Part shown: positions 1 to 10,569 of the stretch, one piece after another
Position numbering within the stretch: position 1 is the stretch's first letter
How the letters are laid out: every line of letters begins with the position of its first letter
Assembly (NCBI GenBank): GCA_021464245.1
Contig: JADCRB010000037.1
Location: 2,186,056-2,250,055 of the forward strand
Reading direction: 5' to 3'
Source of the DNA: Carallia brachiata
Lineage: Eukaryota > Streptophyta > Magnoliopsida > Malpighiales > Rhizophoraceae
DNA length: 64,000 nt
Position numbers and translations under genes: made by a program
Notes under the pieces: generated by a model
Told to the model about the DNA's origin: nothing
The model's input: the letters and a program-made list of their open reading frames with translations, nothing else
The model's database searches: none

Positions 1-305
1 TCAAGCTCTTTGAAGCTTTTATGTGAAAAGCTACCAAATTTTTTTTTTTTTTTTTTCTAATAGGACTCTAGAATTTGGGATCCTGTACAGGATAGACTGG
101 GCCATAAAGTAACGATATTGTGGCCTTCGCTTTTTGCTGGAAAGGAAAATGCCAAATGCCACACCGTGCATGTGCAATTAATTATGCATGGATCCCAAAA
201 ATGCATATATACTGGAACCTAATTATGGATACTATAGATTCCTTGGAAAATCAGAACCAAAGAAAGAATCGAAACAAAATAGAAAAGAAAGGAAGATGAA
301 ATTAC

Positions 306-395
306 ATTGAATGTGTGTTCAACTATGGCAGCAGAAGCCACAGAAGAAGCTAAAAGGGCTGAAGCACAAACTAACAAAAACAGTAGACGCGACAT
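306..395 (-). CDS. Laccase, first exon only (gene runs off the left edge)
   Basis: Read on the minus strand, the ATG at 395 opens 30 codons: a hydrophobic secretion signal (SRLLFLLVCASALLASSVAS) followed by AAIVEHTFN, the start typical of mature plant laccases (AIVEHxFNVxNLTV). The exon ends in phase 0 at 306, directly before a GTAATT donor, which is where laccases usually carry intron 1. I see no exon 2 in positions 1-305, so the copper-binding domains must lie outside the window. Laccases are secreted multicopper oxidases that oxidise monolignols in the cell wall. A TATA box lies 62 bases upstream. The family call rests on the signal peptide and nine mature residues, so another secreted protein cannot be fully excluded. 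Confidence 0.68.
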
Positions 396-456
396 GTCGA
401 AGAAAGAAAATGCCCAAGTGGGTGGCGATTGAATACCGAGAGACAGGAGGCTGCTA

Positions 457-464
457 CTTATATA
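457..464 (-). promoter_or_regulatory. TATA box of the laccase gene
   Basis: On the minus strand the octamer TATATAAG is followed by a short pyrimidine-rich leader and, 62 bases on, the laccase ATG. Spacing and sequence fit a plant core promoter. Confidence 0.6.
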
Positions 465-539
465 CACAAGATGGAAGAGCCAAAAAATTCTGCCGCCAAC
501 ACGATTGCGTGCTCATAATGTTTTAGTTAATTCTTGGAC

Positions 540-3500
540 AGATTTTGGTAAGGGATTTGAATTGGCTTTCCATTGGGCTAGCTAGGGAAGAACCTTCGCT
601 GTCCAAATGGCTTAAGACTTAAGTTAGGTCGCCAAAATTATATTAAGAAAGTCCAAGTTTCTTTTTTTTTTTTTTTTTAAGTGCAAGTTGATTGCAGAAT
701 TTTGATTGCTAAAGAAAACAAGCTCTTTTTAGCACGTTATACATGCAAGAGCGACATGGGAAGAACAAAAATGACAATATAGTATTTTGTTACCTTTTTT
801 TTTTAAAAAAATAGTAATTATTTTACTTTGAAACAAATAAGATGTGGATAGTTTTTTTTTTTTATTACCATATTATTATCTAAATATTAACAAATTTTTC
901 ATTCTCTTGGTTACAGAATGAGCTCTTTTTTATAGCACGAAGGTAAGATTTGACTATCGACCCAAACAGGCCTATACACTTATTAAAAATGTTTGGTATA
1001 CATATTTTGTATGTCAAATTGTACATACATATAACATATTAGTATTTTTATCTTTGTTTGAAAAAAATTTAAAATTTTGTTAAATAAATTCATATAATGT
1101 ACTGTATATTTTAAAATAATATCATCTAAATTTAAATTTAAATTTAAATTTATAAAAATAAAAATATAAAAAATTATATTTTATCACTGCAATGCAAGAC
1201 TTCGATTTACGTAGCAAGGTCCGCTGTTATACGGTCCAAACTCCTCTTAGCTGGACCCAACTCTAAGACGGTGGCTGGACACTACTCTGATACGGTCCAA
1301 ACTCCTCTTTCTTCAACTGATGTCGCTTCATACATTTTTCCCTGCTGAAAAACGATTGTTGACTTTGACCCAGTTTTGATTAGTTGAAGATTAGTTGAGG
1401 CTTAACTCGCTGTCATTTAGAAGAACCAATACCCAGTTAGAGTCACAAAATTCAACGTGTATCAAAATGTGAAAAAATGGAAAACAGTGATTAAAACCTA
1501 AAACTATATAGGCGTTATTCTAAATTTTAAAATTAAGATTTTATGTAGTATATGTTAACATAACAAAATTTTCTTCAAGAAATTTTTTTCTTAAAAACTG
1601 AATGCGATTGCACTAAATTAAATATTGATTGTATTTTGGTGTTTAGCCTGACGCTCGCACAAGCTTTTTTGGTTACTTAAGACAACAAAATTTGCCAGAA
1701 TATTTCTGGATGAGCCCCCACTAATTAATGACATTTTTCTCATTCTTTTAGAAAGTCCACCAAACTCTGAGTTAAACCTTTTCCGTCCCTCTTGCCATTT
1801 CCCTGGTTATCATTTTTTTTTTTCTTATATTCATGGGTAGGCCACTTGTCATAAATTAGATTCTCTTTGCTCTAACAGAATCACAGATTAAAATAGCTAA
1901 ATCATAAAAGAAATAGGGATAACGAATATCTTGAGAACTTAAATATTTAGGGTGCTTATGTCAAAAAAAATATTTAGGGTGCTGGTACAACATAGACAAA
2001 TGGATAATATTTCATGTAATAGCACTGAGATACTTAAGGTGCCGGTTCAGTATAGACATATGCCATGTGTGAGATCATAGGAGAATGTAACCATATATAA
2101 TGTACAAAACAAAAAGATGGGATGAGCTGCCGGCTACACGTTTAATCTAACCACAAAACGAGCATGCACATGCGTTGATTTTATTAACTTTTGCTTAGAA
2201 AGAAATGAGAAGCAATGCCAGGCCTCTATTCCCTTGCATTCCCATTTACCGGTCAATTGCCGTTTCAGGAAGTTGAACAACTTCACCTTTGCAACTGACA
2301 TTTTTACCTGTGTGCCAAGTTGTCGACTAGCAATAGTTCTCGCCCTAAATTTGAAAAATTTTGACAATGGAATTAACGATATAAATTAAGCAATTCCATT
2401 TACTTTTTTACGTCAAGAATTTTAGTGATTAAACTAATCAAACTCTTTTGTTCTTAGATTTCAAAAATAGCAAATTTTCACTGCAAAAGTGGCTATTTCA
2501 GTATTTTCCCATATAGTCGTTACCCTCTGAGCAAAAGGAGACTGTATATAATATAAGAAGGCTTAAATATCAATGATCAATGAATCTAATTTAGAATAAA
2601 TCGTTTAAATTTGACACCTAAACTGACAATTATAATTGATAAGGACTCTTTATCATTAATAATGTGACCTATCTTGTTTTTATCACCGTCACTTGAAGAC
2701 AGAGAAGCTGTCTCGCCGATTGTTATATTCTTAGAAATTTTTAACACGGCATCTGAATAAAGTTAAAAAATTAATAAAAATAAAATATCTCCCCTTCTAT
2801 TTTTAATCTCTTTGTCAGAAATTCTTTTAGAAAAAAGGGTAAAGAAAACTTGCAGTAAAATCATGCTCCATGTCCAAATCAATTTGTCTTCCAAATGCCA
2901 TGTGAATATCTGTTTTCACATTGGAATGGGAAAAAAACCTACAATGAGTAAGATTTTAGGTTTTGTCTTTCTAATATTGTATCAATCTTATTTACTGTTC
3001 TTACTTTGCTTCTTGTTTAAAGGAAATCAAAGAAGGTTGCCTATGGTGGTTGCTGATAATTTATAAATGCTTTATATTATTTACAGTCATCCGCAATTAT
3101 GTTGTCAAATTTTTTTAGATGATTTTAGTTGAGATTTCAACTCATATTTTCAACTTTAGTTTCTCCTAACTTTACAACTTACAAAGTATATAATAAGTCA
3201 GCAAAACAAAGTCAAGCCCAAAAAAAAAAAAGGATAATTAAATCAAAAAAAGACGGAAAAGATCCATTGACTTTGAAAATCTAACACCAATTCATTGTTG
3301 GAGAAATTTGACAATATCCTAGTCTTCAGAAGGGCCATTTGGCTCCATTTTGGGGCTTTTTGATTTGTGCAATGACATGACCTTGCCTGAGACTTATTGG
3401 AACAAGTATTTTGTAAGCAAAAAACTCTTTTTTTTTTTTTTTTTGCAATATATTAACTTAAGAAATTTGCCAATACTTACTTATCTTTTCTTATGAGCAT

Positions 3501-4990
3501 AGTCCGCGCACATACACATATATATAATTTTAAACTGCACAAAATTTTTCTTTTTTAACTTCAACTGTTGCACCCTTAAATTTTTTATTTTCACTTATGT
3601 CAACGTTGAGATAACTTAAAAAGTGAGTCAAATTAAAAGATTCTTTAAGCTATTCAAAAAGAAAGAAGTATGGATGAATGTGTGCGTTGGATGGTGGTCG
3701 GAAATTTCTCTGCTCATTGACTGCAGCTCGGAATGCGAAGCAAAAATTAACTTGATCAGAAAGCAAGCAGTTGTAGGAAAATGGAGGGTTATGATGAGAT
3801 TAAAGTTATTGAAGCCATAAAGTTCCTCAATGAACATGCGTTGACAGCTCGCCCGGTCGTTTATAAAATATGTGAGCGTGAACTATAGCATTCATTTTAA
3901 GCATAAGTAGTCCAAACACGCAAAAATGTTGTTATTGACAAGTTCCAACATATAACAGAATGGGATTTCAACTTTGACCAATTAATGAAGAAAATCACAA
4001 TGATAATGCGCATGCACGATTCCTAGCTAGTTTGCACACCTGCTCAAGTTTCATTCTGAGTCCTTTATCTTTGTCTAAAAGTCTCCTGATTATCCATCCG
4101 ATTTTTGGACATATATTATTTATTTGGTTTTTTTTTAAGCCAATGACATATATTATTTCTTGAAGTGGAAACGTTTTGGGGTTGTTCCTTTCGTTAGCAG
4201 TAGGTAAACGTTGACAAGTCAATATATGTAAAAGCATTGTAAATCTATACGCTGGATTAGTTTGTTATGATTGATCAGTGATTGCGTATGTAATTATATT
4301 TCCAAATCTTTCAGAACATTGATCATGGTCGGTGCCAGCCCAGGTCGTCCATATGTCGAATTTACTTCCGGCCTAATAGGTGTTTGTTGGGGGTAAATGT
4401 TTCTTATTTTCAAAATTTTCTAATTGATGTTAGACTAAAAAATTTCAATCATCACCAATCACAAATCAGATAAATTTTATTTGCTGAGACTAGCATACAC
4501 GTCAGATTTTTTTTTTTTTTTTTAAGTTTCAACGTTCAAACTTTATTTTAAAGTTTCCTGCACAAGCCTATTGAATGAGAAGGTATTGTCAAGGGATAGA
4601 TACTTCTTTTGCACGGGATACACTACAACCGGGGAAGATGGTTTGAAGAAGATAGCGTAAGCCGTTAGCGTCATATATATCAGTTGTAGCCTGAGGAAGA
4701 AAAAGAAATCTATATGATTAAATTTAACGAGAATAGTTTAGGTTAAGTTGACAAAATGCTCTGTTCCCCCACAACTAGATGAGATGTACGCAAGAGTTCC
4801 AATTATGCATGCACAAAATTGAAAATCTGTAATTCTTGAAGTCTCTTAGTAAGGGTAATTCGTCGTGCATAATTATGAGATCTTTTTTGTCCTTTGGAGT
4901 TAGTAGTTAGTACAATATTTTAGGGGATTGGGGTTGAGTAATGACTGATATTTGAACTGCAGACTCTCAAACTTTTAACTATCTTAATTA
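540..4990. other. AT-rich intergenic DNA without a recognisable gene
   Basis: Long A and T runs, short ATTTAA tandem units at about 1126-1152, and a twice-used block (ATACGGTCCAAACTCCTCTT) near 1229 and 1279. All open frames are short and look like no family I know. A possible exon-like piece on the minus strand near 4600-4700 is discussed among the rejected items. Confidence 0.5.
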
Positions 4991-4991
4991 T

Positions 4992-5236
4992 TGCTAAGTA
5001 TTTCACTCAATTATAATATCTGCTAAAACACAACCCGCAAATTGATGATATTCAATGTCATTCTGTAATACGAGCATGCATCGCATGAGAGGAGGAGAGT
5101 CTGCAATACGTGCATGCATCGCATGCTAAGTCTTCACGCTCAATTATAATGTCTGCTAAAACACGACCTGCAAATTAATCATATTCAATGTCATTCTGTA
5201 ATACGTGCATGCGTCGCTTGAGAGGGGGAGAGTTTG
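4992..5236. repeat. Tandem direct duplication, period about 133 bp
   Basis: Two consecutive copies, the marker CTCAATTATAAT starting at 5006 and again at 5139. Each carries GCTAAAACAC, ATATTCAATGTCATTCTG and a GCATGC-rich end. The copies differ at scattered bases, so this is an old local duplication. There is no coding content. Confidence 0.8.
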
Positions 5237-5239
5237 ATT

Positions 5240-7555
5240 GGTTCATATATGGGGAGCACGTTGTTCATATATATATATGTATATGTATGGTAGAGCACAT
5301 GGCAAATACTTGCGTGCCGAGGAAAAGAAACATTATACAAGTAAGTTTGTAGCCTAAATATGGTAACAGGCGGTAATCTAATATCATGATTATCTACTTG
5401 GGTTGCAAGCGTGTGACGAAGCTGAAAATCATGATAGAAAGTTTGATGTGCGAAATTAACTTATGTGTTTACGTTACATGATTGAGTACACAAAATTTAA
5501 GATTTGCCTTGGGTTTTAAGGCAACTAACTTGGGGAAAAAGGTAAATTTAATTAAGGATTAATGCGGTGTCTAATTTTGTGCTCTACTCCCATGGTCCCC
5601 ATTTTGTGCGTATCACTTCTTCATTAATCTATAAAAAACTCCTTTGATGCTAACCAATTCAGGCTGCAAGATACCTAAACGGGGATGAGAATAATATGAA
5701 GATTGCTTTTAGAAATGATAAATTGCATTCTCATTCTCCAAATATCATTAGTCTTTCAATCCCTTTCCCTTTGGCTAAAATTTCTTTTAGTTTTTGTTTT
5801 ATTATTATTATTGTTTTTGATCCTTTGTATTGTATGGCAAAATTCTCGATATTTACTCCAGCCAATCAATTTTAGTCTGACATAATTAGGATTTACAATT
5901 AAGTTGCCAAGATATATAAAACAGCATCATCAACATGATCGTTATCATTCCCAATTTTCTAACACCCGTCAAGCTCTTTTTTGTAGTCTATAACCGTGAT
6001 AAAATTATCCATGTCATATAATATTGAAGAGGTTTTTTGAGGGGTTTTTCCGCATCCGGTTAAAATTATACAAATCATATAATTGTTATGATTATTCTTT
6101 TCGATATACTAGGAAAAAGAAATAAATAGCAAGCTCGTAGAATGTTACTTTCGCCTTTGAGAAATTGAACTGGGCCACCAAAATTGGCCTAGAGTGTATC
6201 CGGTCGAAGCAGCGGAACACCGAGGCGTAGCGGCAATCAATGTAGGCCCACTCATGTCCAAACTCAGGTATCCTGGCCCAATTGGGCCTAGATGGGCTTC
6301 TCGCCCCTTGATTGGTGCTGTACAGTCGTTTTCCCGCCGTGCGTGCTGCCGTTTTTGTGCATCATTGTTAAACATCACCGCCGACGTTACAAAAAGAGTT
6401 GATCTCCTGTTTGGGAGTTTTGACCCCATGCCTCTTTGCATTAGGAAAACAAATGTCCAATTAAATCCTTGTTCTCCTATTTGGGAGTTAAAATCCTTAT
6501 TCTTCTATTTGAAAGTTTTATCCCCATCCTTAAAAACAAACGGTCCAAAATCCTAATTTCATTAGAAAAAGGCAAAAAAATTATTGAAAGGATTAAAAAA
6601 TTGAATTTTTTTTAAAATAATAGACATTTGTTTAATTATTTAATTAAATAATTACCACATATTTATCTCTTCAATTGTAAAGGTACTTTTTTTATTTTTT
6701 ATTTTGTAACGGTTCTATCACATTACACTGGTCTTTAAGTCCAGAGATAGGTCGGAGCCATCGGACACGAGAGCCGAAGTTGGTAGGACCGCGAGAGAAG
6801 CAGTTGTTTCAGTCTCAACTAGAAACGGCTATTCGTTAATTATTTAAATATCATTGGCTTTTTCATGAAATGATTGGGTTTGTCTGGGCCTAATATCCCT
6901 TTTAGTGGCCTTAGCTTGATGCGTGTAGACTGTAGAGTTTTATCTATGAAATGTGAGGTCTATCCTCCTTTTGTTTATAACTCTAATTCTCAAGGCCCAA
7001 GATCGATCCCCCACTAATCGCCGGCGATGGTTAAAATGAATTCAAATCTGAATAACTCACTAGGTACAGTAAGCCACTTTTTTTTAATCAACAAAAAAAA
7101 AATATTTACAAATGCCTTGGTCATAGCTGAAATTTCGACAATTGATGTTCTCATTTAAAAATTTTTAAATAGTAGATTAATTATTTGAACACTGTTGAAT
7201 TCGAATGAATTTTTTTTACACTTAGTTAATAAATCTACAATCCAATAACACATGTTTCACATTTAATTTTTATGGTGTTTTGAAATCTTCAACACTAATA
7301 ATATATTAAACATATACATCAAACATACTTGCATAATTCATTCAAAGCAGTAATGCGATAAAACCCAAATGGGGAATTCAAAACCACATTCTGTAATTTG
7401 CAATGTCAGAAATGGAAATATCACGGAGGTACAATTTTCGTATTTGGAATTTTTTGTTTCTTTTCGATTTATCTGAATAGCAAAAATGCATCAAATTAAA
7501 CAAGAAAATAGCATATATTAAAATGTTCAGAAGCTTGTTTGTTGCAATTTGCAAT
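5240..7555. other. Intergenic DNA, no gene recognised
   Basis: Apart from the site II cluster near 6.25 kb, this stretch shows only short frames, poly(T) tracts and AT-rich sequence. The segment 6720-7030 is more GC-rich than its surroundings, but I cannot match it to any family. Confidence 0.45.
6244..6297. promoter_or_regulatory. Cluster of site II (TGGGCY/RGCCCA) motifs
   Basis: Four motifs of the TCP-bound site II type lie within about 50 bases: AGGCCCA near 6244, the 14-base palindrome GGCCCAATTGGGCC at 6275-6288, and ATGGGCTT near 6292. In plants such clusters mark promoters of housekeeping and ribosome-biogenesis genes. No gene starts close by; NOP56 begins 1.8 kb downstream. Function is inferred. 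Confidence 0.35.
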
Positions 7556-7559
7556 TTAG

Positions 7560-7680
7560 AAACAATTTCTCATGTAAAGATTTGTAAAAGTATAAATTCA
7601 ATAGCTTAAACGGATAATAATAAGGAAGAAGTAAGTAATATTAAATGAGTTTTTGGACATTATATCTTACCTAAAATCTT
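7560..7680 (+). repeat. Dispersed repeat, copy 1 (upstream of NOP56)
   Basis: It contains AAAGATTTGTAAAAGTATAA, then TTAAACGGATAATAA and GAAGAAGTAAGTAATATTAA. The same words recur at 7939-8018 in the same orientation and at 10045-10140 inverted. The wording resembles plant repeats that carry a GATACCAT word and a CCAACACGCCCC stretch, seen here at 7770-7790. Confidence 0.75.
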
Positions 7681-7938
7681 AAAGTTTAAGTTATAAGTCT
7701 TCTAACCACACTTATATATTACTTTACTCCTCCCTTCCTTTCAAATATGAGACTTTTATATTTTATACTCCAACACGCCCCTTCACGCGAAAGTCCAACT
7801 CACCTGGAATGGGCTTAACTCACTTAGCCTAGAAGCGTGAACAGACAACGAAAGTCCAACTCACCTGAGTTAGATTCAGCTCATTTAGACTGACTTCAGT
7901 TCACCATTAAATGTGAGGAGCAGTAATATTCGAGTTTT

Positions 7939-8018
7939 GATACCATATAAAAATTTGTAGAAGTATAAGTCCAATAATTTAAACGGATAACAATAAGAAA
8001 GAAGGAAGCAATATTAAC
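7939..8018 (+). repeat. Dispersed repeat, copy 2
   Basis: It begins GATACCATATAAAAATTTG and continues through AAACGGATAACAATAAG to GCAATATTAAC, matching copy 1. It ends about 110 bases before the NOP56 start codon. Between copies 1 and 2 the phrase CGAAAGTCCAACTCACCTG occurs twice, near 7788 and 7849. Confidence 0.7.
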
Positions 8019-8126
8019 TTTTATTTCCCCTCCGCCGACGGTGGGCAAAGAGGGAGCTTAGAAGAAGGGACCAACTGGCTGCCATTACAATAAAGCTGCA
8101 AACTTTTGTTTGCTAATCTTTCACCA

Positions 8127-9827
8127 ATGGCGCTGTACTTGTTATACGAGGCAGCCTCCGGCTACAGCTTGTTCTTAGCTAACGGGCTCGATGAAATCGG
8201 GCAGAACTCGGAGGCCGTTCGGGCCTCTGTATCTAATTTGAACCGGTTCGGCAAGGTCGTCCAGCTCATGGCTTTTCACCCTTTCGATTCTGCCCTTGAT
8301 GCCCTTAACCAGTGTAACTCAGTCTCTGAAGGGATCATGACAGACGAACTGAGGAGCTTTTTGGAGCTTAATCTCCCAAAAGTCAAGGAAGTTCAGAAGC
8401 CAAAGTTCAGTTTAGGAGTTGCTGAACCTAAGCTTGGTTCCCATATTTATGAAGAGACAAAAATCCCTTGCCAAAGTAATGAATTTGTTCTTGAGCTGCT
8501 TCGGGGTGTACGACTGCATTTTGAAAGGTTCATCAAGGACCTAAAGCCTGGGGACTTGGAGAAAGCCCAATTGGGACTGGGACACAGTTACAGCAGGGCA
8601 AAGGTCAAGTTCAATGTTAACCGCGTTGATAACATGGTTATTCAAGCAATTTTCCTTCTTGATACTCTTGATAAGGATATTAATTCGTTCTCAATGAGAG
8701 TGAGAGAATGGTACTCTTGGCATTTTCCTGAATTAGTAAAGATTGTCAATGACAACTACCTGTATGCAAAAGTTGCAAAATTTATTGAGGACAAGTCAAA
8801 GTTATCTGAGGAAAAAATACCGGAGCTAACAGACATACTTGGAGATGAAGATAAGGCGAAGGAGGTTGTCGAAGCTGCCAAAGCATCAATGGGCCAGGAT
8901 CTGTCACCTGTTGACTTGATTAATGTCCAACTATTTGCTCAGAGAGTGATGGACCTTGCTGAGTATAGGAAGAAGCTCCATGAATATTTGGTTGCTAAAA
9001 TGAATGACATTGCACCCAATTTGGCCTCTTTGATCGGTGAAATTGTTGGGGCCCGTTTGATTTCTCATGCTGGTAGTCTCACAAATCTGGCCAAGTGCCC
9101 ATCTTCTACCCTTCAAATTCTTGGTGCAGAGAAGGCACTCTTCAGGGCTTTGAAAACACGAGGCAACACACAGAAGTATGGCTTGATTTTCCATTCATCA
9201 TTTATTGGTCGAGCATCTGCTCGCAACAAGGGACGCATGGCTCGTTATCTTGCAAACAAGTGTTCTATTGCATCAAGGATTGATTGTTTTTCAGAGAGAG
9301 GTACAACTGTTTTTGGGGAGAAACTAAGGGAACAAGTCGAAGAAAGACTGGATTTTTATGACAAGGGAGTTTCCCCTCGTAAGAATATTGATGTCATGAA
9401 AGCAGCAACTGAAACTACTCAACATAAAGATACTGAAATGGATACAGAAGAAGCGCCTGCTGTGCCTTCAGCAAAGAAAAATAAGAAAAAGAAATCAAAA
9501 CCAGAGGCCACAGACAATGGTGAGCCAATGGACGAGGACAAAGCGGCTGCTGCCACAGATGGGGATGCCTCAGGGGATGTAAAATCAGAGAAGAAAAAGA
9601 AAAAGGAGAAGCAAAAATTGGAGCAGGAGCAGCAGACTGCGAAGGAGTCGAACGGTGTGAATGGAATTGATGCTGAACAGGACGGAACTGCCAAGAAGAA
9701 GAAGAAGAAGAAGAATAAGAAGAAGAGCAAAGATGAAGGTGAAGAGGATCTGCACGCTACTGACGATAAAAGTGTTAAAAAGAAAAAGAAAAAGTCCAAA
9801 ACCAAAAGTGAAGACGACGATGAATGA
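8127..9827 (+). CDS. NOP56: Nucleolar protein NOP56 (box C/D snoRNP core)
   Basis: This 566-residue protein matches eukaryotic NOP56, a core part of box C/D small nucleolar ribonucleoproteins that guide 2'-O-methylation of ribosomal RNA in the nucleolus. The NOP5 N-terminal domain opens the protein ([16 protein letters not shown]). A NOSIC segment follows around residues 165-217, and the RNA-binding Nop domain around 255-405 carries the hallmark [11 protein letters not shown] and the [14 protein letters not shown] stretch. From about residue 430 the tail is runs of lysine and acidic residues, the usual KKE/D tail. The ATG at 8127 was chosen because it begins the conserved MALYLLYE; the frame stays open seven codons further upstream without an ATG. 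The frame is uninterrupted, with no intron. An A-rich tract follows about 195 bases after the stop. Confidence 0.95.
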   Translation: MALYLLYEAASGYSLFLANGLDEIGQNSEAVRASVSNLNRFGKVVQLMAFHPFDSALDALNQCNSVSEGIMTDELRSFLELNLPKVKEVQKPKFSLGVAEPKLGSHIYEETKIPCQSNEFVLELLRGVRLHFERFIKDLKPGDLEKAQLGLGHSYSRAKVKFNVNRVDNMVIQAIFLLDTLDKDINSFSMRVREWYSWHFPELVKIVNDNYLYAKVAKFIEDKSKLSEEKIPELTDILGDEDKAKEVVEAAKASMGQDLSPVDLINVQLFAQRVMDLAEYRKKLHEYLVAKMNDIAPNLASLIGEIVGARLISHAGSLTNLAKCPSSTLQILGAEKALFRALKTRGNTQKYGLIFHSSFIGRASARNKGRMARYLANKCSIASRIDCFSERGTTVFGEKLREQVEERLDFYDKGVSPRKNIDVMKAATETTQHKDTEMDTEEAPAVPSAKKNKKKKSKPEATDNGEPMDEDKAAAATDGDASGDVKSEKKKKKEKQKLEQEQQTAKESNGVNGIDAEQDGTAKKKKKKKNKKKSKDEGEEDLHATDDKSVKKKKKKSKTKSEDDDE

Positions 9828-10023
9828 TTTGAGTAGCATTGATTGAGTAGCGTTTTTAGTGCTTTGCTTTTGTAATGCACGAGCCATGTTGTTCCACAAT
9901 CCGCTTGTAGACGGGCGGAATTTTGAAATTGTTGCGCTTCCAAGAACTTTTGGAACCTTCAAATTTTCGTGTTTATTTTCATGCAGTTTGTATAATTAAT
10001 GGATGGTGCGGAAATGTTGAACG

Positions 10024-10047
10024 AAAAAAAAAATAAATAAATAAAAT
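10024..10047 (+). other. A-rich tract downstream of NOP56
   Basis: A run of A interrupted by TAAATAAATAAA lies about 195 bases after the NOP56 stop, directly before the inverted repeat copy. It may be a genomic poly(A) remnant or simply low-complexity sequence. Confidence 0.5.
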
Positions 10048-10140
10048 TTTAAGTAAGATGTAATGTACAAAAGTTCATTTAATATTACTTACTTCTTCCA
10101 TGTTATTATCCGTTTACAAATCTTTACATAACAATTTCTC
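10045..10140 (-). repeat. Dispersed repeat, copy 3 (inverted, downstream of NOP56)
   Basis: On the minus strand this reads GTAAAGATTTGTAAACGGAT, then GAAGAAGTAAGTAATATTAA and a TACATTACATCTTACTTAAA end, nearly the same as copy 1. It lacks about 21 bases of copy 1 (AAGTATAAATTCAATAGCTT region). It forms an inverted pair around NOP56 with copies 1 and 2. Confidence 0.75.
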
Positions 10141-10261
10141 GCAATCAAAAAGAATATTTCCATATGAATTCTCCTTTGTTACTCCAGAAATATATCTAAT
10201 TAATTTTGCCGAAAATCAAATTATTTGTTTTGGGTCTTAGAACAATATCATATTGAGGCAG

Positions 10262-10551
10262 CACCCTGAGGTTGATTTCGATGGTGTAATCTCCGGAGAC
10301 GGCGGCGGCAGCGGAGAAGATTCGGTGGCGGTTTTTAAGTGAGGCAGGTAGGACCGGCAGCCAAGGGGGGCATGGATTAAGTGAAAGGGTCGTGGACGCC
10401 CGACAAGGATGCGATATTGAATCGATTATTGAGCAAGTTCGGTGCGAGGAACTGAAGCTTAATTGCCAGTGGAATTGCGGGTCGGTCCCGCGAGTTTAGC
10501 CAGCTCCGGTGCTGTAATCGGCTTGAGCCGGCAGTCAAGAAAAACCCCTTT
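10262..10551 (+). pseudogene. R2R3-MYB transcription factor fragment (MYB25/109-like), decayed
   Basis: From 10381 the plus strand reads VKGSWTPDKDAILNRLLSKF, then GARN, a stop, and SLIASGIAGRSREFSQLRCC, then NRLEPAVKKNPF. This is the R2 MYB repeat, in which the family has GARNWSLIARGIPGRSGKSCRLRWCNQLDP. The second R2 tryptophan codon TGG has become TGA (10453-10455), GKSCR has become REFSQ, and the third tryptophan is C. The matching sequence stops at KNPF, before the R3 repeat. A glycine-rich stretch upstream (10262-10340) fits the acidic/Gly N-terminus of this subgroup but contains stops. It is a dead fragment, not an expressed factor. Confidence 0.75.
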
Positions 10552-10569
10552 ATTACTGGCAAATTTATC

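Noticed and set aside
4580..4700. Minus-strand exon-like piece reading ATTDIYDANGLRYLLQTIFP after a CCTCAG acceptor
   Set aside because: It looks like coding sequence but I could not find an upstream exon or name a family, so it was not called as a gene.
6145..6556. Two overlapping frames on opposite strands in a GC-richer block
   Set aside because: No domain, no splice logic; the GC content is explained by the site II promoter-like cluster.
9419..9962. Long minus-strand frames opposite the end of NOP56
   Set aside because: They mirror the lysine/glutamate codon runs of NOP56 and give poly-Phe, poly-Leu and poly-Ser proteins.
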